Source: Trichoplusia ni (Eukaryota > Arthropoda > Insecta > Lepidoptera > Noctuidae). Taken from it: DNA of 64,000 bases. The notes under the pieces are model-generated. The model was not told the origin of the DNA. It did not search any database and worked only from the letters and a program-made list of their open reading frames with translations. Shown here in pieces: positions 50,538 through 62,039 of the stretch (the first letter of the stretch is position 1; the number at the start of each line of letters is the position of its first letter). The DNA lies in the NCBI RefSeq assembly GCF_003590095.1, contig NC_039478.1:20274001-20338000 (forward strand), read 5' to 3'. The position numbers and the translations under genes are program-made.

Positions 50538-51285
50538 GCTGGTTACCAAATATTTTTCTTAAACCTCATAGTCGAAAGTCTACTCAGACGCTTCTCTATT
50601 TCAAGTAACGATCAAATACCGAAATTGCAATCAGATTTAATTCGCGTTTAAATCTCATTCTGTCTCTATCTTTTTTTACTGCGAAGACGAGACGGACAGA
50701 CTTTTCAGAACCTCTTTAACTGATGTTTAGTTTGAGTAGATGATAAATGAATCAAGTATGAATGTATTTAAGTGTAAATGATCTTCGCTCTTCTTTTTTT
50801 TTTGTTTTTCTTTTCAGTCACTTTATGTTTTTCTTTTATTCATATTAATTTGGCTGAAAAGGAACTTCGTTATGTATGTGTGATAGTATTATTAGTTATT
50901 TTTTTTATTTTATTAATATAATATGTATACGGGTATTTATACGTATATTTATTAGTATTTAAAAGTATGTACCAACGTACTTATATTTCCTACCAAAAAT
51001 ATTCTTGAATTATTTATGTATATTTTCTTAATTATATATTTTCTTGTATATAATTATTTAATGCTTGTACCTGTATAATTCTCATATTTATTTGTATTTT
51101 ATGTTTAAATACGATCTCTTGTATGTTTATTTTGTATGTGTTTATATATTCTCTATATTTTTCTTTGTATCGTGTATCACGAGTTTTTGTTTATCATGTG
51201 CGCATGATTGGATGAGTGTGAAATAATTTATTGATGTATTTATTTTATTTATAGCAAATAAACCAAACAGCATTCTGTACTTAAC
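50538..51285 (+). terminator. 3' UTR and poly(A) signal of gene 5
   Basis: The AATAAA near 51257, about 720 nt after the stop, followed by a T-rich stretch, is the best end signal. The UTR has repeated TATTTATT and TTATTTATGTAT-like motifs between 50900 and 51250. Confidence 0.5.
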
Positions 51286-54200
51286 ATTTTTATTTGAACC
51301 CTTTTCTGAAACGTAAAATGATTTTCTGCTGTCTACTTTTAAATGACGCCTAAAAGTTATGCAAATATTTTTTATTAGTCAATTTTTTTTACTTATAAAT
51401 TCCCAATGATTAAAAAAAAAATGACACTCGAAAACTCTAAGCTTTACCATAAGGCCAAATAAAATCTTCCATTACCAACCAAAAAATAACACTTTTGCCT
51501 TTAACCTAAATTCCACAAAAAAAACCATTTCAATTATGTCACACCTACTTACAAATTCTCAATAAGTAAAGCAAACTCCAAATATTTGGCACGGACGACC
51601 CTATTCAAAATCTTCACACGTACCGCCGTGATATAAAATTATAACAGTGTACGCATTGTGATATAACGGTACATTATTTGAATATTTATAGTGTAAAAAG
51701 ACCAGACGGACCTTATAAAGTAGGTGTTTGAGGACATGATAGTTGTAACTTTAGCGTATAATTAATATATTTTGCATGTTATGAGGTAGTGTGTTATAGT
51801 GAACATGGATAGTCGGGCTCTGATAGCCAAGGATGCTTTAATTTATTGGCCCTAAAATACTAATTATTATTAAGAAAGGAATAATCCTTCCTTGGTTTCT
51901 GTTCCGAAGCCCTGATGCTTAAAATCCCTAAACTGTTTATAAAAAGAAAGTGCGTTGATTACGTTTGCGCTACGTCAGTTATGCGTTTCAAAATTCTATT
52001 TTTTAAATATATATGTACACTCAAGTTAACTTGCTCTATGTGTGTATATCATAATATCATACAAATTATCTTATGTATAAAATTTTTTCATTAATCATGA
52101 GAAAATTTCAAGATTGTTCTAAAACAAGATTTTCATAACCAAGTGGTACTTGTTACAAATCTGCAACCAACAAGTTAAGTATTGACCGATTTCATTCAAC
52201 GTTTTTCTCAAAATGTCACACAATTTCTTAAATCCTTAATAGAGAAAAATGTTATAAAGTGATAAAGCCAGGTTTAATAACAGTTTCTACAGCGCCCACA
52301 TATTTTAACATAGCAAAGTAGTTTCAGAGTAACTAAGTGAAAGCTTTCTCCAGTAATCCAGTACTCTCTTTTAGAGCATCTCGCTGTTAAAAACATTGCT
52401 CATGTGCATTGCCAAGGCAAGTGTTGGTTAGCTGAAATAATTAAAACCAATATTAAACTAACCAAAATAGGTATGCATATAGATATAGGTATATAACTTG
52501 ATTGGCAAGTAATCTAATACTCCATTGTTCACTCGGAAAAAATGACTCCAAAGGTTCTATGTAAGGAGGGTACGTAGGTTTATTAATAAAGTTGCTAAGA
52601 AAACCATCGAATATGCAAAGTAAAAATAAGATCATTACTGAACATAATTTATGTGTAAACTGAACTGATTTATGATTTTTTCATAGATAAGACAAATTCT
52701 TTGATCCACAATTTATTGAAAATCAGTAACGAATCTCAGTACAACGCCATCTATCATCTAACTTAGAAACTGCTGTAGAGAAGAGTTTAACCTTTCTCAT
52801 CGTAGTTTTCTTTACTTTCATCCGGGCGCGGCGTGTTTGTGTTTGGCTGGTTTTCGATTTAAGTTAACATAAGTTGAAAAAAAATGCATGAATAAAATAC
52901 ATGGTATTTGTCTTCTACATTCATAAAAAGGGACACTCTCCTTGATTTATTTTTAATGAAAAATCGTACATAACAAGACCTCAGTTTTATATAATAGTGT
53001 TATTTTTTTCATCATGCAGAACTTTAGCTATAGCTTAACCTGCGTTCAGCTGCCCTATATATCCAGCTTTAATAGATCGCGATCTAACACATACGTGTAA
53101 TCAAAAAGCTCTACTCATAAGTTGCATATATCGAGCGTAGCATACTAGATGAGATCCGATTAAGATGTTCCGCGATTAAACGGTTTAACGAGACTCCAGT
53201 TAAATATTGACGGTAGTTAACTAAGTGGGCTAATGTTACCATACAAAGTTATTCCAAGTACCAAGGGACTAATATCAATATAAAAATAATACATGTTAAT
53301 AAATACAGTGTTTGACTTGACAGAAAAACTAGCTTTCAATTACTATCTGTTTGTTTTACTGTTTGTCGACGACTTAACTTCACATTAAGGAAAAGACTTC
53401 AACGCGCGCCGAGGAGCCATTGTATAGATACATCGAAATTGCATGATCCGATTCTCAATACTATATCAACTAAATTATGTGTTTTTCTTTAAATTCTAAA
53501 TTCCTATTAAGAATAATTATTGGTCAATATTCCAAGACACGAATGTTAATCATTTTAGCCATAAAAGGCCAATAAAATAAACTGCATAAGATTGTTTATC
53601 TCTTTAAAACTGTTAAATCTCGTGTGATGGTTATCAGTAAGCCAGTAGTTCAACTCTAACAGTGAAACTAAAAAGCGTAACCATACATAAATTTGTACCA
53701 AAACATAAATTAGATAAGTACAAGATAATACACTTTAACAATGAAATCGTAGCGTATTATCTACACTGAGATTCGTAAGAAAAAACTCGGCAGAAAAGAG
53801 CATTTTATGGGGAATTAACATTTTTGCTTGGTGTTCTAGAATACATAAGTATCTTGTAGCAAAACGCAAGCCCAAATATTGTTTGATATTCTTTTACAGC
53901 TTTATAAAGATGTTAAAACAAAACTATTCACTGTGAATGTGAGACAAGCACTGCAAGTATTCCTGTTTTGTTATAATTTCAGAAATACCTAGTTCAGCAG
54001 TAATTTTGTATCTTTTAAAGTGTGAAATGTATGACATGACCTGCTACTTCTAGTACCACTTTCTGAAGTGATTTTTTATCATTTCATTAAATTGTTTTCT
54101 TTTAGGAGTAATGTTAAGTACCTCTCAAAGTTAGTCTTCTACTGTCAAAGAGTCGAATTATAATGTCCAAAGATTTGCAAGTCTCTCCTTTTTTATCTCT

Positions 54201-54755
54201 TTCAGAACTGCAATCTCACTTTAAAGGGAGGTAGTAAACGCCCGAGAAAACTTTAACCAAAATTGCATGATATTCAAGAACCAAAATTAAAGGGTGATTG
54301 AGAAGTAGCAATTACCAATTATTTCCAATCACTACAGGCCACCCATAATGTTTATGCGTAATGACTGCTTAAGCAGTGTGATTATAGAATTTCTATTTCA
54401 TATCACTTTCTCGTGTGCGCCTTGGATATAATTATTAATATCCACTGTGAGGAGGCGAGGAGCTGCCGCTTGTATTCAAGGTTGAAGGTCAAAGGTCAAC
54501 AGTGTGGTTGCCTGAAGGTCAAATTATAGAGTATTGTGTTTCTTGTGGTCGTATTCAATAATTGTATGGCGTTTGGTATTTTTGCGGTTGAAAGTATGAT
54601 TCACATATAAGTTTAAGATACTTTTTGTTACAAGAAATATTTACATTGAAATGAATTGAGAGTATGAGGGTTTTTACCACTTACAAGGAATCAACTTTAG
54701 TGAGCGTTTTTCTAAAAAAGTGGGTTTTTGGGGTTCGCCAGAGCACTTATGAAAT

Positions 54756-55011
54756 ACTAGCCGTTGCCCGCGATTTCGTCCGCGTGGGTAGAAGATATAA
54801 GTTATTATTTATACCTGCCCTACTTTTTCCACGTTTTCTATTGTATCTTCGCTCCTATTAGTCGCAGCGTGATGGTATATAGCCTAAAACCTTCCTCGAT
54901 GAATGGTCTATTCAATACAAAAATATTTTTTCAACTTGAACCAGTAGTTCCTGAGATTAACGCGTTCAAACAAACAAACTCTTCAGCTTTATCCATTAGT
55001 ATAGATTAGAT
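54756..55011 (+). mobile_element. 256-bp lepidopteran dispersed element
   Basis: It starts ACTAGCCGTTGCCCGCGATT and ends with 'CAGCTTTATCCATTAGTATA' and GATTAGATAGA. Inside are 'TATAGCCTAAAACCTTCCTC' and 'CCAGTAGTTCCTGAGATTAA'. This module is very common in moth genomes and is probably a non-LTR retrotransposon tail; the family is not certain. Confidence 0.6.
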
Positions 55012-55164
55012 AGACAGTTAAAATTTTCTCAGACGACATAAAATATCTCAGGAGCAAACTGTTATTCTAAGTTAGGATAAACAAATCGATTGGGTGCGGA
55101 TTTCTAAGCGGATTCTTTTATTCTATATTCTGAGAGGATTAGTAAACCCATTCAGTGTATGACA

Positions 55165-55680
55165 CTGTCACAGTCCGACTCGCACTTGACCGGTTTTCTA
55201 TTTTCTCTAATTTCAAATCAGACATACAAGTATATCACAATCTAAACCATAAACAAGATACATCAATATATTATGACGTCAGCAAAGTAAAAGTGTAAGC
55301 GATTTATTATAATTAATTAATGTTATGTTAATTTATGTGTCTTCCGTCTGCGAATAGATGTGAGCGTATACCTAGACAAGATCTATATGAAGATTACGCC
55401 TACAGAGGCAAGTGGGTAGGTAGAGTTAATTTCTTATCATAGAAGAATAAAATTAGTTAGTTAAGTTTCTCCACAAATCATAATGGTTTTTGAGGTACCG
55501 ACCCGTAATAACTATGCTCAAAGGATACAAACGGAAAACTACATATTTAACTATTACTGAGACTCCGCTGTCGGTCTGTCTATAACCAGGCGGCATATCG
55601 TGAACCATGACAACTACACAGTTTTAAGTGTTTGAGGTAATGTATTTTAGTCGCTGTTATAAAAATAAAATCAGCGCTAA
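55165..55680 (-). mobile_element. Fragments of the GTGCGAGTCGGACT repeat
   Basis: 55172-55194 is the exact reverse complement of 24664-24686. A second block at 55560-55680 ('CCGCTGTCGGTCTGTCTATA', 'GTCGCTGTTATAAAAATAAA') matches other internal parts of the same family. The order suggests two separate or rearranged insertions. Confidence 0.55.
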
Positions 55681-58600
55681 GCAACTTATCATAAATAAGA
55701 TAGGTGACCAATTTCATTACCTTATTTTTTTACTTTTGCCTTGTTTTACAAAATTTTCTTTACGAGCCCAATGAATTTGATCTTTTTTTATGATTCCCTT
55801 AATAAGGTACTACTGCAGTGTACCTAGATCCGAACTAATATATAAAGAAACAGAACTTCTTTTTGATAATACATCCGTTGCCAAGAAACGAAGCTACAAG
55901 CAAAACAAAGTAGTCAATTTCATATAAATAATGTCCACTATCATTCCTACCCACGATTTTATCAATTGTTATTAATTGGTAATTACAAAAGAGTATTTAA
56001 CCTCTTTTGACCTGTATGAAGGCGTAAGGGTGTGCTAATGTGACATGATAGATAATCATCATCATATCTTGTTGACTTTCACTGGCCGGCGTCACTTTGA
56101 TTCACGATGTAAGTAACTAATGTTTATGTCAAGCTTAAATTCATTTAGTTTGGTTATACAATTAAAAGTGTGACTTAAATCTCGTGAAGTATTATCGCTT
56201 ATAGTTGCCTAACTGCGTGTATTCTTGTATACATTTTGTTTTTGTAGAGTTTAAACACCTCATCTGCTTACTTGGTCATTGATAATTTTAGATATATTTC
56301 AGAAACACTGAGATCCTGCCAGTATATTATGTATTTGCAGTTACGATTAAAGGACAACACTTTAAAGTAATTAATTCAACTGTCGCTGAATCTTCTTTTT
56401 TTCAGCTTTTTCGTAGATTATACACCAGATCCATTAAGTCCAAGTCATAAAAGATTTTTATACCATAACGTGTTGAATAAGCTCTTAGCAATAGAACTAA
56501 ACTCATAAGTACTCATAGAAGTAACTACATCGGTTTTAAGATAAAGCCATTAACGTCAAAAAACGTTGCAGAATTGTGAGTTCAAACTAAAGTAAATCTT
56601 AAAACGTCGTGTTAACGCCACGTTAAATATATCTTAAACTAGTATACCAATAAAGTAATACCACTTAATCCGATACTAATCTGTTTACCTCGTAAAGGAA
56701 AAGCGAGATGTTATAAACGAATGCAAAAGTGAAATTCATTCAAACGGGTCACCCGTCTCCGCTTACAACCGGATATATACAACGTCTTCAATTTCCTCAC
56801 AGTTTAATATTCATAAATATGTATAAACATAAAAATTAATGTATTAGTTACGATAAAATACATATTTTTGTATAAAATTCTGTCATCTGTCAGAAATATG
56901 CGTTGAGTTCAGATTTATTTCTTAAACATAGTTTTACACGTTATGTTAGCATCTAGTGTATTTAGCGTTTTATTTAATAACCTTAACGAAACTTTTTAAT
57001 ATACTGGCCTTTGATAACTTCATTTCTCACCATTGTGAAAATTAAACAACGGTCAAATCGTTGCAACATGAGTCGACAGCCGAATTTAAAAACTTATCAT
57101 ACCTTCCAAGGGTATGAAGAGTGGCGCCTCTTAGGTCGCTTAGGTTTAAAGAAGGTGAAATAAAATTTACTATTTTCGTTTGTGTCTCGAAATAAAAAAA
57201 AAAAATTTTACTTTAACCAGTTTTGTATGCGAGTCTAAACAGTCTGCCAACGCCTGTTAGTAATATTTATTTTGACGTAACATTATCAAAATATTTAGAT
57301 CGTAAAGTTCGACTATAAAGGATACGGTTGAAAATTAGTCCAAACATGTACCTCAGCAATGCTCCCTTACTTTACAGCTCTATCCCTCTCACCTGTCTAC
57401 CTATCAACACATTATATATCTCCAATCGAAACACACAACAAATTCAACAACCAAAGAGTATTAAATCCAAGAAAATTATTTTATTAGCTCTCTACATCTT
57501 GTTTACATCTCTACACAGTAAAGAGTACTCGAATGTAGAGCAGTCCGTACGTGCTTGATCAGAGTTATCGTCGTTATAAATTGCTGGTTCGTATATCGGT
57601 AGATTTATACATTTTATAGCATGAACTGCACTTTCTTCGATGCTACTATCACGGTTTGTACAAGCTCTGGGGGCTTATTCACCTCGAAATACCGTAGTGT
57701 TTCAGTTGCGGGTGAAAAACGCCGCTCTACCCAACTTTAAAAGAAGTACTATACTCTATATTCCACAACCTGAAAGCAATTGTATTTAAACAGACGAACA
57801 GAAAAATCTGCTTAAACAAAATGTAGTAAATTAGTTATGGGTTTTCATAATTGATCGTTTTCAAACATGTTTTTTTAAAGACAGTTAGTCTGTTCTTATT
57901 TCAGTTTCTCCTTCTCCTTTTTTCATGTCAAAACCTACATTAAAGATAAATGAAATTGTTATTATAAAAAGTACAAACAATAGATCAGTTGTTATAAAAA
58001 CTGGTTTTCAATTTGTGATGATAACAGCTTACATTACGAAGTGAGAGTGAGAGTTTATTTGGGTGCACGTACCTCGGAAACCGCTGGAACAATTTCGAAA
58101 AGTGTTTCAAAGTTTGATGACTTCCTTATGCAACTAAAAGATGTAATGTAAAATCATTTGCTTTGATAATTTTCATAACTTGTAAATTCTTTTGTAAAAA
58201 ACAGTTTTGGTGGCTCTGCGGTTTTACAAACGGATTTATATGTTTCTTTGCCATTTCCATGACACTATTGATTGACAAACGGTGAAGGAAGCCGTATAAA
58301 GAACTTGGTTTCCAAAATAGATCAGAGTCGTGTTCACTTTACTGTAGAAGTTACTACTGATAAATGGTACGCAGAAAACATTTTCGGATTCCGAATTTAT
58401 AAATGTGATATTCATTATCTATATTTCTAGTTTTCTATAGTGAGCGAGCTTAACAATAAATACCCAATTCATGATTATTCCAACAGTATGAGTACATTAG
58501 AGTTTTAATATTCTATAGTTTTTTGTTTCAACAGTTACCTGAGAATACCAGATCAATTATTGTTGTACCGTTTTACTTACCCAGTAAACGATCGTTTAGC

Positions 58601-60484
58601 TTTTGTTTGCTTTTACTTTACCCACGACTTATAAATGGGTTAACCACAGCCATGTTACTCGTATCTATATAAATCTTTCGCTTTGTGGTCTAAAAATGTA
58701 ATAACAAAGATATTTGTTCGATTTTTTAGGTGGAATTTATGGTGTTTACATGCTATACGCAATTTGTGAAGTTAACTTGCCTTAGATATAATATAAGCTG
58801 ATAATAAATTCGCGGCATAAACGTTTCGGTTATTTTTGAGATGTTGAAATCTATCTCGCTTCCGTATGTGGTCAGTCTAAACTTTGTATGCCATGCAAAT
58901 TATGACGTTTCTTTTGAATTTTGGTCGATATCAGCTGACAATCTCACGTAAAATAATCTTTTTATTTAAATAGCTTGTAAATTTAGATATAGCGCGTCAT
59001 TATTATGGAACCAAAACTAGTTGGGCGATCCCGATAAATCAGAGAGAGTAAACTGTTATCAAAACTTGAAAATCGGAAGGAAAACTGCTCTACTAATTTC
59101 CATTCCAAAGAATTATATCAGAGTAGTTGTTAGCATAAACGTGTGTTACTCGTAGTTCAAAACAGTTTACAAACCAGGTATTAAGGTAAGCTGGTGCAAG
59201 TTATAGTGAATACCAGTAGAACTTGCTACCTAGTAGCACAAACCTGGTATAAGTTTATCCTCAATGAAACTTGTTTAATAGTATGAAAATGATTGTAATT
59301 ATCACACATTTGGTAAGAAAAATCACTTTACAATTAATGTCCTTAAAAAATGTGAATGAATGAAAAAAATGAAATGAATATAAAGACTCTACAATTAAGC
59401 ATCTCTAAATACAGCAATCATATTTCTTAAAGCCTTTTCCTCGAACCAAATCACTCTCATAATTACAATACACACAAGTTAGACCAATTAAAATTCCATT
59501 AGAAATGAGTAGAAGGTAATAGTCGGACATAATATTTTAAAGAGGCAGTACAAAAAGACCGAGGTAATGAAACATATAATCAGTATTATAGCGGCGACGA
59601 TCAGAAAAAAAGCTTATTCACTATTGATGTAATGCAAGTCATAACTCATACGTCCAATCGGCAAATATCGACTCTATTACAAAAGAACTTTCTATATCCA
59701 TTCGTATTAGTAAAAGTCCTAACAAGTGAGAAACGCTACGTCAGATCAAGACTAAGCAACGATTATCTACAAAAAAATACTACGACGCAAAAGTCGTGAA
59801 GATATTATGAAACTATCAGCAGAGTTAATTGTAAATGCTTGCGATGAAATGATGTAGAGAATTTGCAGTGTCATTGCAGTGACCGGCTTAACTCTCGTGC
59901 AGATGAAATTTGACCAAAACACGTGAAACCTCATCTATAGAAAGTCGAGCTCCATGCATTTAACCAGTTTCAACGTTGACCAGTTTTCGACTTATATGTG
60001 GAACATATAAAAATAAGCATAATGATAGAGAATGTCTTCGAACGGGTATTGTGTTGAAATAGTCAAATGTATTTCCGGATTCTTGGGAAGATATGAAATT
60101 GTCGGAGAATTTGTGTTTGAATGCAAATTTTGGTAGAATCAATGATTTTGGTTAATAAAATTAGAAATCCGGAACGATGTTGTCGAATTCCATAATGGCC
60201 ACACCCACGGATGCTGCGAGAGATACTTCGAGTAAATTAAGTTTGTATTGAAAGTGATATTCAAACTTCCGACCGAACTCGAATGGCAATATAAGGCAGG
60301 GCTTATGACTGTTGCCTGCGGCCGAGTGTCAGTCATAAATAATATCAATCATGAATGAAAGTGAGACGTAATAGACCTGTCTGTTCACTTGTTAGCTCTC
60401 GTGAACTTTTATACCCTCGAGTCATTTCGATTTCCACTTCAACACAATTTAAACAAGACTAAGAAAGTTCGATACAATAACACA

Positions 60485-60609
60485 AAGTAATAATTGGTAA
60501 TAAATAATTTAATTCAACAATAAATTAATGGCAATAAATTAAGATAATAAATAAATTCTTTGTACAACAGAGGTTAGACATGTGTCATTTACACTAAAAG
60601 TCTTTTCAT
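60485..60609 (-). terminator. Short 3' UTR and variant poly(A) signal of gene 6
   Basis: On the minus strand the stop is followed by AATTTATTTATT-type motifs and an ATTAAA at 60513-60508, then a T/G-rich stretch. Confidence 0.45.
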
Positions 60610-61913
60610 CTATGATGAGTGAGAGTAGCCGCTGTAGGCAAGGTTCTGAGCCTCGTCGAGGTTCTTGTTCCAGTCAGAGCCGTAGCTGGAGTAACCACCG
60701 CCGTGACCATGGCCGGAGTCGTGGGAGACGTGCTCGACGTGGACGGGGTGGTGAGACTCGTGGTGATGAGCGTGAGGAATGACCTCGTAGGTGGTCTTGG
60801 TGTGTTCCTGCTTCAAGCAGTAAGCAACGAAGAGGACAGCGGCGAGGATCAGAGCGATCTTGGCGGTGGCGAGGGCCTTGAGCGCGATGAGCTTCACGAT
60901 GAAGAGCTTGCCGAGCAACAGTTTGGCTCCGAGAAGACCGATGATGCCTCCGAGGGCACCGCTTCCCTTCTTCTTACCACGACCTGTAGAGGAAATAAAG
61001 TTTCATACGTTAATTTCTTAAATACAATAATCTTTAAATTATAAAAATTATTATCTAGATCAGTCTAAATGTAAACAAAAAAGACTAAATATAATAATTT
61101 ATATTGTTATCAAACTAAGAATAAAACTAAATTCAAATAAAACCCGTTGATAGTTTTAAAACAACAAAGCGTAACAAATTATATTCAGTCCAACTTTTTT
61201 CTTGATTCCATAATGACTGCATTCGTTTAGAGTCACTGACTTACAATGTTTCACTTTTCATATTGAATTTAGATCACGTCGGTTTATAACGTACCTTCTT
61301 CAAGAGACCTCTGCAGGGTCTCTTTATCAGCCTGGTTCATCTTGACCTCGACGGCGTGAGTTTCGAACAGGCTCACGACTCCGTCGACCAGTCTGTAGTT
61401 GACCTCTGCGTCCCTAGCCGTAGGGTCAACGGGCAGTGCATCGAGTTTACGCGCCTTCAAATCAGGTTCCCCCTTGAAGACAACTCCATCCACAATAGGT
61501 ATGCTACGCGATGCTCTCAAATTGTCCACAATCGTGAGCATTTTTTCCTGTAAAACAAAATTTTAATTTAAGAATTTGGAAGTATAAATCTAAGTTTAGC
61601 TTTCGAGTTTGTAGAAATAGTATCGGAGAATTGGATATTGCATCTTTCATCTCGCTGAAAGCTGGATGCAATTTAGATCGTATGTGCACTTGCTTTAAGT
61701 GAAATGAGAAATCCTCGGCATCGACCACTGAGAAACCTGATTCCACAACACACACTTCACTTTCACTTTATTAATAAAATTATTAACCTTAACACACATA
61801 ATGTAGTCTCCATGGCAGTCCTTAATGAAATTTAACGCCGTTGCTAGTGAATTGTCACTCTCTTCAGCCGACACAAAAGCCACAGCGGCTAAGATAACTA
61901 CGAAAAGTTTCAT
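60610..61913 (-). CDS. Osiris family protein (DUF1676), gene 6, 250 aa
   Basis: Exons on the minus strand: 61788-61913, 61295-61547, 60610-60983. Exon 1 encodes a signal peptide (about residues 1-16) and C33-x6-C40 followed by VK. Exon 2 begins 'EKMLTIVDNL' and has 'LDALPVDPTARDAEV'. Exon 3 opens after a split Gly codon with RGKKKGSG, then a Gly/Leu-rich hydrophobic region ('GGIIGLLGAKLLLGKLF') and a second hydrophobic run ending near 'LFVAYCLKQEH'. The tail is very His-rich and ends 'AQNLAYSGYSHSS'. Intron positions and phases match genes 2-5, but the core is distinct and the gene faces the array. It may be the Osi8 or Osi10 orthologue; the window does not decide. Introns are short (240 and 311 nt). 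Confidence 0.87.
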
Positions 61914-62010
61914 TTTTTTAAGATTTTTATTTATTGTTTTTTTTTTAAGATTTTTCCGACATCTAGGGATGTCAAGCAATGTTTGGCGAGGCGATTGGTC
62001 TGCTATACAG

Positions 62011-62031
62011 TTTTATCATATTCTCCCCCAC
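62011..62031 (-). promoter_or_regulatory. Core promoter of gene 6: GTGGGGG and GATAAAA
   Basis: On the minus strand GTGGGGG (62031-62025) precedes ATAAAA (62016-62011) by 9 nt counted from GTGGGG. A CCAAT sequence lies between it and the expected TSS near 61985. The 5' UTR is about 70 nt. Confidence 0.5.
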
Positions 62032-62039
62032 CTGATTTC

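Larger units (their letters stand above)
51290..60480. other. Spacer between gene 5 and gene 6 (convergent)
   Basis: 9.2 kb between the 3' ends of two facing genes. It carries an old element (54756-55011), the reversed 23-nt repeat module (55172-55194) and a repeat fragment (55560-55680). Several 60-80 codon frames (57328-57558, 59960-60142, 60139-60348) have no support beyond length. Confidence 0.5.
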
